From a virus: a stretch of DNA of 22,553 bases. Within the stretch, counting starts at the first letter, position 1. Each line of letters starts with the position of its first letter. Where the stretch lies: the IMG/VR virus record IMGVR_UViG_3300042566_000153, positions 1 to 22,553 of that record; one strand, 5' to 3'. Made by a program: the position numbers and the translations under genes. The notes under the pieces are model-generated. The model had not been told where the DNA came from. It saw only the letters and a program-made list of their open reading frames with translations, and ran no database searches. Below are positions 5,963-12,595 of this stretch, piece after piece.

Positions 5963-6754
5963 ATGGAATATTATTCAATATTAGGCATAGACAATAAATC
6001 TTCTCAAGAAGATATCAAAAAAGCCTATAAAAAATTAGCTATGAAATATCATCCTGACCGAAATAACGGAGATGATGTTCAATTCAAAAAAATCCAAGAA
6101 GCATATGATACATTGGGCGACCCAATAAAAAGACAACAGTACGATAACCCATCTAGAAATCAGCAGCAATTTGGGTTTAATATGAATTCCGCTGAATTTG
6201 ATACTATCTTTAGTCAGTTTTTCGGAGGTAGACAACACAACTATGCCCATAATCAAAAACAAACATTTAAAACTCAAGTTAGTGTGTCATTAGTAGATGC
6301 TTTTAAAGGATCTACACATGTTTTGCAGTTGTCTACTCATTCTGGTAGTAAAATAATAAATATTAATGTACCTCCAGGAATTGAAACCGGAGATTCTATT
6401 AGATATGACGATGTAATAGAAAATGCAATATTGTTAGTGCAATTTGTTGTTTTACCTGATTTGAGATTTGACAGAAAAGGAAATGATTTGTACTCTCACT
6501 ATTCCATTTCTATATTAGATTTAATAGTTGGTACTAAGTTTAAGTTTACAACAATAGATCAACGAATTCTAGAAGTTAAAATAAATCCCAAAACACAACC
6601 TTATATGCAACTTAAAATACCCAAAGCAGGTATGCCCGATAAAAAAAATGGATACGGAGACCAATTTATCTTGCTAAAACCTTATATGCCTGATAATATA
6701 AGTCATGAAATAACTACAGCTATTAACGATCATTTAGAAAGAACAACCAAATAA
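5963..6754 (+). CDS. dnaJ: DnaJ-family co-chaperone (class B, no zinc fingers)
   Basis: 263 residues. The J domain (1-62) has [20 protein letters not shown], the essential HPD at 30-32 and a [14 protein letters not shown] end. A short Gly/Phe-Gln region (about 64-92) follows, then a client-binding C-terminal part with [29 protein letters not shown] and [16 protein letters not shown], as in CbpA/DnaJ. The four CxxCxGxG zinc repeats are absent. It would stimulate host DnaK ATPase and steer clients to it. There is no Shine-Dalgarno sequence; the ATG lies 6 bases past a consensus -10 element. It is followed by the Clp ATPase gene, making a DnaK/Clp-directed pair, while GroEL-directed co-chaperonins are at 1625-2285. 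Confidence 0.92.
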   Translation: MEYYSILGIDNKSSQEDIKKAYKKLAMKYHPDRNNGDDVQFKKIQEAYDTLGDPIKRQQYDNPSRNQQQFGFNMNSAEFDTIFSQFFGGRQHNYAHNQKQTFKTQVSVSLVDAFKGSTHVLQLSTHSGSKIININVPPGIETGDSIRYDDVIENAILLVQFVVLPDLRFDRKGNDLYSHYSISILDLIVGTKFKFTTIDQRILEVKINPKTQPYMQLKIPKAGMPDKKNGYGDQFILLKPYMPDNISHEITTAINDHLERTTK

Positions 6755-6771
6755 ATCAAAAGGAGTAAAAG

Positions 6772-9051
6772 TTGAACACCAGTCCCGAAATTGAAAGTAT
6801 CATTGAACAGGCAATAGAACAAGCAAAATCCCGCAAACACGAGTATGTAACACTAGAGCATTTATTGCTTGCATTAGTTATTCATCCTCCCTTTAAAAAA
6901 TGTTTAAACTCTTTTGGAATAGACACAGGATTGATGACTGATGAGATAAGTTCTTACTTAGATGGATTACATTCTATTGAATCTGTTGAACTTAATGTTA
7001 CTCCCAAAAGAACGAATACATTAGAACGAGCAATGAATCGTAGTGTTACCCAAGTTCTTTTTACTAATAGAAAACAAGTAACTACTATTGATTTGTATCT
7101 TAGTTTAACTTCTGAAAACAACTCACATGCCCATTACTTTTTGTTAAAGTATGGTGTATTTAGAAATGAGTTTGCGCAGCACTGGCAAAAGAATTATAAA
7201 GGTGGCGACTACACTACTTCTTTAACATCTAATCAAGCTGATGATATTTTGGAAGAGTTTACTATTAATCTTACTCAATTAGCAAGAGAAAATAAACTAG
7301 AACCAGTTATCGGTAGATCAAAAGAAATAGATGACATTGTAAATGTGTTAGCTAAAAGATTTAAAGCTAATGTACTTATGGTAGGTGATCCAGGTGTAGG
7401 TAAAACTGCAATTGCTGAAGGTATAGCAAACGCTATTATTAGTGGGGATATTCCCGAGTTTCTAGAAGGATTTGAATTGTATTCTCTTGAAATAGGTAGT
7501 TTACTTGCTGGTTCTAGATATCGCGGTGATTTTGAAGAAAAAGTAAAAACTGTGTTAGAAGCATTGGCAACTAAGAAAAATGCTATCTTGTTTATTGATG
7601 AAGCACATACCATGCAAGCAGGCGGCACAAGTAACGGATCAGTTGACTTTGCTAATATGATTAAACCAGCTATTACTAAAGGTAACTTAAAAGTTATAGC
7701 ATCAACAACTTGGGAAGAGTTTTACGAATCTTTTGAGAAAGATCGTGCTTTGATGCGCAGGTTCTACAAAATTTCAATTGATGAACCATCACATGATTCT
7801 ACTATTAGAATCTTAAATGGATTGTCAGCAAGATTAAACGATTTTCACTCTGTAGATATTACAGAAGAAGCTATTAAAGCAGCAGTAGAAAGTGCTGATC
7901 GTTATATTCATGATCGCAAAAATCCCGACAAAGCAATTGACTTGCTAGATGCTGCGTGTGCCAAGCAACGAGTCTTAGGCAACAAAGAAGCTAAAATAAC
8001 TAAAGAGCTTATTCATGAACAAGTAGAAAAATATACAGGGGTTCCTGCTGACAAGCTTTCAAACAACAACTATGAACGCATTAATAATTTGGACGCGGGC
8101 ATTAAATCAAAACTATACGGTCAAGATGACACAGTTGATAAGGTTCTTGAGCGAGTGTATGTATCATTTGCAGGCATTGGTAATGAAACTAAGCCCATTG
8201 CAAGCTTTTTGTTCTTAGGCCCGACAGGTACTGGTAAAACTGAATTGGCTAAACTCTTAAGTAAGAATCTAGAAATGCCATTGCTCAAATACGACATGAG
8301 CGAATACAGTGAAAAGCATTCAGTATCATCATTGATCGGACCTCCTCCGGGATATGTTGGTTTCGGTGATAGTCAGGTTCAGGGAGGAAGACTTATCTCT
8401 GATCTAAGCAAGAATCCACATGCTATCATGTTGTTTGACGAAGTTGAAAAAGCACATCCAGATATTTTTAATATCTTTTTGCAAATTCTTGACGAAGGTA
8501 CGATCACTGGGTCTAATGGTAAGAAAGTTAGTTGTAAGAACACTGTTATTATCTTGACTTCTAACCTAGGTTCGGCTGATAGCGAAAAGAACGCCATTGG
8601 ATTTGGTACACAAGAAAAAACTGGTGAAGATGATAAAGCACTTAAAGACTTTTTTAAGCCAGAGTTTAGAAACAGATTAGACATGGTTTGCAAGTTTAAA
8701 AAGCTTGATATGCTTTCTATTAAAAAGATTGTTATTAAGTTTACTGAAGATGTTAAAAAGAGCTTGTTGGAAAAACACAACATTACTCTTAACTTGAGCG
8801 AACCGGTTATTGAATATCTAGCTGATAAAGGTTATGATAACAAAATGGGAGCAAGACCCCTGGCTCGTAAGATTGATGAAATGATCAGAGTACCCTTGAG
8901 TAAAAAGATTTTGTTTGAACGCATTAAAGATTCAAACATCATGGCTATCATTGAAAATGATGAAATTGTGTTTAATGTGACCAACAAAGTAACAGCTAAA
9001 CTTAATGATCAAGGTATTATAGAGGTTAGTAGTGAACATAACCCTGACTGA
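6772..9051 (+). CDS. clpA: ClpA-type AAA+ protein unfoldase
   Basis: 759 residues, like E. coli ClpA (758). The start is TTG 6772, with GGAG at 6762-6765 six bases upstream. Domains: Clp N domain (1-145, VTLEHLLLAL at 27-36); AAA module 1 with Walker A GDPGVGKT (205-212), pore loop YRGDF (250-254) and Walker B ILFIDE (272-277); AAA module 2 with Walker A GPTGTGKT (483-490), GYVG pore loop (527-530), Walker B MLFDEVEKAHPD (553-564) and EFRNRLD arginine finger (631-637). The long ClpB middle domain is absent. An IGF tripeptide at 609-611 lies where ClpA and ClpX carry the loop that docks on ClpP, so it may feed substrates to host ClpP. No clpP is in the window. It follows dnaJ in one operon. 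Confidence 0.9.
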   Translation: MNTSPEIESIIEQAIEQAKSRKHEYVTLEHLLLALVIHPPFKKCLNSFGIDTGLMTDEISSYLDGLHSIESVELNVTPKRTNTLERAMNRSVTQVLFTNRKQVTTIDLYLSLTSENNSHAHYFLLKYGVFRNEFAQHWQKNYKGGDYTTSLTSNQADDILEEFTINLTQLARENKLEPVIGRSKEIDDIVNVLAKRFKANVLMVGDPGVGKTAIAEGIANAIISGDIPEFLEGFELYSLEIGSLLAGSRYRGDFEEKVKTVLEALATKKNAILFIDEAHTMQAGGTSNGSVDFANMIKPAITKGNLKVIASTTWEEFYESFEKDRALMRRFYKISIDEPSHDSTIRILNGLSARLNDFHSVDITEEAIKAAVESADRYIHDRKNPDKAIDLLDAACAKQRVLGNKEAKITKELIHEQVEKYTGVPADKLSNNNYERINNLDAGIKSKLYGQDDTVDKVLERVYVSFAGIGNETKPIASFLFLGPTGTGKTELAKLLSKNLEMPLLKYDMSEYSEKHSVSSLIGPPPGYVGFGDSQVQGGRLISDLSKNPHAIMLFDEVEKAHPDIFNIFLQILDEGTITGSNGKKVSCKNTVIILTSNLGSADSEKNAIGFGTQEKTGEDDKALKDFFKPEFRNRLDMVCKFKKLDMLSIKKIVIKFTEDVKKSLLEKHNITLNLSEPVIEYLADKGYDNKMGARPLARKIDEMIRVPLSKKILFERIKDSNIMAIIENDEIVFNVTNKVTAKLNDQGIIEVSSEHNPD

Positions 9052-9712
9052 GCGTAATAAGCTTTTTTATAATAAGTTTTGTTATCGTGTGATTTTAAAG
9101 TACCTTGGTGTTAGATTTGTTTCTAACACTAGGGACTTGGATCATTTTAAACGAAAGATCAGCATGGCACGAAAAAATAATTCAACTGCTTGGTATAAGG
9201 TACCAGTACCTAAGCTAACTCAACTAAACTTAGATGTATGTGAAAAGCTAATAGGGTTTTATAATAACTATTCATGTAATAAAGAAGTTACTTTTTTACA
9301 TGATCATTTAGCATTATCTGTTTATACTTCTAATATAGATATTTTAAAAGAGTTGTATCAAATTGATAACAACATAGAAATAATTCAAGCATTACCGGCT
9401 CCGCCTGCAATAATGTATTTTGCAAAAGACCCCTCTTTTAAGTTTAGAGTATACTTAAAAGGTATCAGAGTAAATGAAACTTTGATATCGGATTTAAGAG
9501 ACTTTAGCAAAAGATATGAGTATTCACTAGATATACAATTATGTGGCGCATTAAAAGATTATGTTAATAGTAATCGTTGGGGTATAAGGTATCGTAAATA
9601 TTTGACTAACAATTACTTTATTAACTACAATGACCCTAGTACACTAACATTAATGCACTTACTTTTTAACGAATGCTTGGGTAAAAATTATAAGTTAGAA
9701 AAACGTCCTTAA
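9032..9712 (+). CDS. Phage protein of unknown function, coupled to the Clp gene
   Basis: 226 residues, starting at GTG 9032 inside the end of the Clp gene (20-base overlap), with AGAGG at 9021-9025 as ribosome binding site. The protein is basic and aromatic-rich: an N-terminal LTERNKLFYNKFCYRVILKYLGVRF, a middle VYTSNIDILKELYQIDNNIEI, a LPAPPAIMYFAKDPSFKFRVYLKGIRV strand pair, and an RWGIRYRKYLTNNYFINYND end. I recall this type from marine phages as a conserved hypothetical but cannot name a fold. The overlap suggests stoichiometric translation with the unfoldase; a substrate adaptor would be one idea, unproven. No cysteine motif or membrane segment is seen. Confidence 0.65.
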   Translation: MNITLTERNKLFYNKFCYRVILKYLGVRFVSNTRDLDHFKRKISMARKNNSTAWYKVPVPKLTQLNLDVCEKLIGFYNNYSCNKEVTFLHDHLALSVYTSNIDILKELYQIDNNIEIIQALPAPPAIMYFAKDPSFKFRVYLKGIRVNETLISDLRDFSKRYEYSLDIQLCGALKDYVNSNRWGIRYRKYLTNNYFINYNDPSTLTLMHLLFNECLGKNYKLEKRP

Positions 9713-9714
9713 GA

Positions 9715-9722
9715 GATAAATA
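9715..9722 (+). promoter_or_regulatory. T4-type late promoter octamer (GATAAATA) in the 5' arm of a hairpin
   Basis: GATAAATA lies 3 bases after the stop of the 9032 gene, in non-coding sequence. T4 spacing puts the start site near 9728. This is the clearest late promoter in the window because of its position and the hairpin built around it. Confidence 0.7.
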
Positions 9723-9746
9723 CTCTATATATTTATAGGGTATTTA
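9717..9746 (+). promoter_or_regulatory. Ribosome-site-hiding hairpin upstream of the 9748 gene
   Basis: Bases 9717-9729 pair with 9734-9746 in a 13-base-pair stem with one G-U pair (9724 with 9739) and a 4-base loop. The 3' arm holds the only Shine-Dalgarno candidate, AGGG at 9737-9740, 7 bases before ATG 9748. The 5' arm overlaps the late promoter and ends just at the predicted late start (about 9728). RNA coming through from the Clp operon can fold and hide the site; late RNA lacks the 5' arm and cannot. The same device controls T4 late genes such as e and soc. Confidence 0.75.
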
Positions 9747-9747
9747 C

Positions 9748-9909
9748 ATGGCTAAAATCGTAGAAGAAATCATCGTAATCAAGCTAAGCAAATTAGTAAA
9801 AGACGATGTTACTCAGGGTATTGTAACTAATGATTTACAAGCGGCGCTAGAACAAGTTGCTCAAGAGTTGGTAGGTGATAGTGTGATAGTTGAGGTTGAA
9901 AAAGCCTAA
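9748..9909 (+). CDS. 53-residue protein, first gene of a late operon
   Basis: M-A-K-I-V-E-E-I-I-V-I-K-L-S-K-L is followed by a DDVTQGIVTNDLQAALEQV helix and a short acidic strand GDSVIVEVEKA. The ATG has AGGG 7 bases upstream, held in the hairpin described at 9717. TAA overlaps the next ATG by one base. The alternating hydrophobic pattern suggests a small beta-alpha-beta fold. It heads a late operon with a beta-rich protein at 9909, so a small virion or assembly part is plausible. I do not recognise a family. Confidence 0.7.
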   Translation: MAKIVEEIIVIKLSKLVKDDVTQGIVTNDLQAALEQVAQELVGDSVIVEVEKA

Positions 9910-10277
9910 TGTCACAAACTTCTACACTCATTCTATTACCGCAAACTACATACGACGGTGGCGGAACCGCTAATGTGTATACTGTTACTGGTAATGCTCA
10001 ACCCGCCGCTGCTTATTATTTGGGTAATCAAGACTTGCAAACTATAACTTATAGTTTTACAAATGTCACTGGTAACTTAGAAATTGAAGCTACTCTTGCT
10101 ACTGAACCGGGATCAGGTGATTGGTTCAAGGTTTATGAAGTAGAAGCTGATAACAATTCCAACACAAACAGTACAATAAACGCATATCAAAATATTACTG
10201 GAAATTTTGTGTATATGAGAGCAAAGATAAAAGACTTTGCTAACGGCGTTGTACAATATGTTAAAATTTCTTATTAA
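9909..10277 (+). CDS. Probable virion structural protein (small beta-rich)
   Basis: 122 residues, starting at ATG 9909, which shares an A with the preceding stop. Composition is typical of phage head-decoration or tail proteins: rich in Thr, Asn, Gly, Tyr and Val, without Cys. Segments such as TVTGNAQPAAAYYLGN, QTITYSFTNVTGNLEIEATL, GDWFKVYEVEAD and NITGNFVYMRAKIKDF read as a beta sandwich. I recall similar proteins in T4-like marine phages annotated as structural. The late promoter and hairpin upstream fit late expression. Attachment site on the virion is unknown. Confidence 0.65.
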   Translation: MSQTSTLILLPQTTYDGGGTANVYTVTGNAQPAAAYYLGNQDLQTITYSFTNVTGNLEIEATLATEPGSGDWFKVYEVEADNNSNTNSTINAYQNITGNFVYMRAKIKDFANGVVQYVKISY

Positions 10278-10285
10278 GGACTAAC

Positions 10286-11554
10286 ATGAAAAAGATCGTA
10301 GTACTTCCAGGTGGCTATCACCCGTATCATGCAGGACATTATTCGCTGTTTAAAGCAGCAGAAGAAAAGTTTCCTGATGCTGATGTATACTTAGCAGCTA
10401 CTAACGATACCAAAACTCGTCCGTTCCCTTTTGAAATTAAAAAGAAACTAGCACAATTAGCTGGAGTTAATCCTGATCAATTTGTTCAAGTAAAAAGTCC
10501 TTTCAAAGCTGAAGAAATTACTCAAAAATATAATCCTGAACAAGATGTATTAATATTTGTTAGAAGCGAAAAAGATAGAGACGAACAGCCTAAGCCCGGT
10601 GGTACTAAAAAAGATGGATCACCTTCATACTTTCAACCATATGATCCCGATAATTTAGAATCTTTTAATAAACATGCTTACATGGAATACTTACCGACTA
10701 TTGAGTTTGGACCCGGTATTAAAAGCGCGACAGAAATAAGAAACGCTTGGCCTAACTTAAACGAAAGACAAAAATTAGCAATGGTAATGAGTTTATACCC
10801 TAGAACACAACAAAACAAAAAGCTGGCTGATGTAGCAGTAAAAATGTTAGATGCCGGTATTATTGGTGATCAAGTAAATGAAGAAGGTGTAGCGGAGGGC
10901 TGGAAAGACGTTGTAGCAGGGGGTGCTTTAGCATTAGCATCATTGGGAGCTAATGCTCAAACTTCTGATATGGATAACATACAACAGTATACGCAACTAA
11001 CTAAACAGTATTATGAAGCATTGGTTGATCGCGCAGAGAATGAAGACGGTTTTGTTTTAGATAGAAGAGACTTAAATCGTATTAAAGCAAAAGCACAAGA
11101 TATGGCCGCTGCAAAAGTAGCCAAACAGAAACAGAGTAATACACAGAATAATAATTCATCAAGTAATAGTTTTCCAAGTCAGGGAAGCGAAAGAAGAGTG
11201 GCTAGTGATAGAGATCAGTTTGAGTCAATGGATGTTGAAGAAGCAACTCTTATTAACGATCCAGAACAAGGTCATTTGATTGTACCAGACGGCGGTATGG
11301 GTACTTGGGATGAACAATCACTTTTATCTAACTTAACAAGAAAGTTTTCTAGTATGGTAGAAATGATCAAAGAAAAAAGATACAGCAATTTGTATCATTC
11401 ACTGTACGAAGCTGGTGTAGTAGAAAACATGTTAAAAGCATTAGTTGAATATGAAAACTTTAAAACCAAGCAAGGTAACAGACCTATAGCTAAAAATCGT
11501 TCTATTGATATAAGTCAAGTTAACGAATCTACAGATTATATCTCAGAAAAATAA
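10286..11554 (+). CDS. Cytidylyltransferase-like nucleotidyltransferase fused to hydrophobic and helical modules
   Basis: 422 residues, ATG 10286 with AAGGA at 10276-10280. Residues 1-195 are an HxGH nucleotidyltransferase: VVLPGGYHPYHAGHYSLF with HAGH at 15-18, TNDTKTRPF, IFVRSEKDRDE, and SATEIR at 147-152 in place of the usual IS(S/T)T(K/E)IR. It would transfer a nucleotide to a phosphorylated substrate, which cannot be told. After NEEGVAEG (198-205) comes a hydrophobic stretch, VVAGGALALASLGANAQ (209-225), then a helical Gln/Asn-rich region and a C-terminal helical domain after MDVEEAT (315-321). The junctions resemble prohead protease sites, and the hydrophobic module recurs in the protein at 12596. 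I infer a polyprotein. Confidence 0.8.
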   Translation: MKKIVVLPGGYHPYHAGHYSLFKAAEEKFPDADVYLAATNDTKTRPFPFEIKKKLAQLAGVNPDQFVQVKSPFKAEEITQKYNPEQDVLIFVRSEKDRDEQPKPGGTKKDGSPSYFQPYDPDNLESFNKHAYMEYLPTIEFGPGIKSATEIRNAWPNLNERQKLAMVMSLYPRTQQNKKLADVAVKMLDAGIIGDQVNEEGVAEGWKDVVAGGALALASLGANAQTSDMDNIQQYTQLTKQYYEALVDRAENEDGFVLDRRDLNRIKAKAQDMAAAKVAKQKQSNTQNNNSSSNSFPSQGSERRVASDRDQFESMDVEEATLINDPEQGHLIVPDGGMGTWDEQSLLSNLTRKFSSMVEMIKEKRYSNLYHSLYEAGVVENMLKALVEYENFKTKQGNRPIAKNRSIDISQVNESTDYISEK

Positions 11555-11562
11555 TTTGATGT

Positions 11563-11601
11563 CCTCTTCAGATAGTAAATAATATTACTTATTTGAAGAG
11601 G
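11563..11601 (+). promoter_or_regulatory. Hairpin over the ribosome site of the 11607 gene, with an imperfect late promoter inside
   Basis: CCTCTTCA at 11563-11570 pairs perfectly with TGAAGAGG at 11594-11601, and AGTAA/TTACT pairs inside. The 3' arm contains GAGG (11598-11601), the ribosome binding site, 5 bases before ATG 11607. AGTAAATA at 11574-11581 matches TATAAATA at six of eight bases; a start near 11587 would leave out the 5' arm and free the site. It has no T-run after it, so it is not a terminator. Confidence 0.6.
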
Positions 11602-11606
11602 ATAAC

Positions 11607-12500
11607 ATGGCAAAACGTAAAACAAATCAAGACAAAGCTATTCCAGTAGAAGCAGTTCAGGAACTAGCTGATAAAGCACCACAAGCAGCAAGCATCGGCG
11701 GCACTGAAGCTCCCGCACAAAATCAAGTTCAAGTCAATGTAGATTTTTTAAGAACTACAAGAGCACATTTGGCAATGCCCTGCTACGGTGGCATGTTAAC
11801 AGAATCTACATTCATGAGTTATATCAAGTGGGCTAACACTGCTAGACAGTTAGGCATTGACTGGACTCTTGAGACAATGGTAAACGAGTCGCTAATTAGC
11901 AGAGCTAGAAATACACTGACTGCCAAGTTCTTAGAAATGCCTGAATCATCTCACTTGATGTTTATTGACGCTGATATTGGTTGGGAGCCATGGCATCTAC
12001 TGGTTCTATTAAACAGAGATGTAGATGTAATCGGTGGACTTTACCCGATGAAAACTATGCCAATTAAATGGGTAGTAAACGGGTTTGATGGAGCAGAAGA
12101 AGGCGCCGATGGTTTACAAGAAGTAAGTAAAGCAGGTACTGGATTTTTATTAACCAAGAAGCATGTATTTGAAAAAATGAACGGACATCCTGCTGTGAAG
12201 CAGTATAAGAATGATATTGGTCTTGACCCTAAATATGACAAGTACTTGAAAACTTACTTTGACACAGCAGTAAGGCAAAACAGATATTATTCAGAAGACT
12301 GGACTATGTGTGAAAATTGGCGTGATCTAGGTGGTAGAATTTGGGTTGACAAACGAGTTTTGTTAAGACACACAGGTACTTATACCTTCTGCCAGGAAAA
12401 TCAAGACCATTTGTTGAATACTATTGGACCTATGTATCTAGAAGCACAAAAAGCTAAAGGAATGAAACTGGTAGATCAAGCAGGAAATGAAGTAAAATAA
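11607..12500 (+). CDS. Glycosyltransferase-like protein (GT-A fold)
   Basis: 297 residues. The first 45 residues are a Gln/Ala-rich linker; the catalytic-type domain follows. HLMFIDADIGWEPWHL contains a DAD (121-123), the metal-binding D-x-D of GT-A enzymes, preceded by a SLISRARNTLTAKFLE helix as in family 2-like proteins. Later, YYSEDWTMCENWRDLGGRIW (SEDW at 229-232, which could supply the catalytic acid) and VLLRHTGTYTF (His 255) match the end of such domains. It would move a sugar from a nucleotide-sugar to DNA, protein or another sugar; the acceptor is unknown. ATG 11607 has GAGG upstream within a hairpin. An intrinsic terminator follows. Confidence 0.8.
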   Translation: MAKRKTNQDKAIPVEAVQELADKAPQAASIGGTEAPAQNQVQVNVDFLRTTRAHLAMPCYGGMLTESTFMSYIKWANTARQLGIDWTLETMVNESLISRARNTLTAKFLEMPESSHLMFIDADIGWEPWHLLVLLNRDVDVIGGLYPMKTMPIKWVVNGFDGAEEGADGLQEVSKAGTGFLLTKKHVFEKMNGHPAVKQYKNDIGLDPKYDKYLKTYFDTAVRQNRYYSEDWTMCENWRDLGGRIWVDKRVLLRHTGTYTFCQENQDHLLNTIGPMYLEAQKAKGMKLVDQAGNEVK

Positions 12501-12514
12501 TAATATTTTGACAT

Positions 12515-12539
12515 AAAAAGGGGCTTAGGCCCCTTTTTT
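12515..12539 (+). terminator. Intrinsic terminator after the glycosyltransferase-like gene
   Basis: A-run, GGGGC (12520-12524), loop TTAG, GCCCC (12529-12533) and six Ts. It is close in sequence to the terminator at 3813 and ends the 9748-12500 operon. The large gene at 12596 has its own late promoter beyond it. Confidence 0.92.
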
Positions 12540-12563
12540 ATTGTTCTATAAATTTACAGATTT

Positions 12564-12571
12564 GATAAATA
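12564..12571 (+). promoter_or_regulatory. T4-type late promoter octamer (GATAAATA) for the 12596 operon
   Basis: GATAAATA sits in the non-coding gap directly after a terminator, as needed for a fresh operon. The start site would be near 12577, giving about 19 bases of leader before ATG 12596 and only about 7 before the alternative ATG 12584. Confidence 0.72.
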
Positions 12572-12595
12572 TACATATCACTTATGGATTTCATT

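Noticed and set aside
6355-6362. AATAAATA as a late promoter
   Set aside because: It is inside the dnaJ coding sequence, with no gene start suitably downstream, in very AT-rich sequence.
7275-8783. Long minus-strand open frames opposite the Clp gene
   Set aside because: They lie opposite a fully conserved AAA+ gene, show no family resemblance and no ribosome sites; they are reading-frame shadows.
12508-12513. TTGACA as a -35 element before the 12596 gene
   Set aside because: The place of a -10 element 16-18 bases on is occupied by the GC-rich terminator stem, with no TATAAT-like hexamer.
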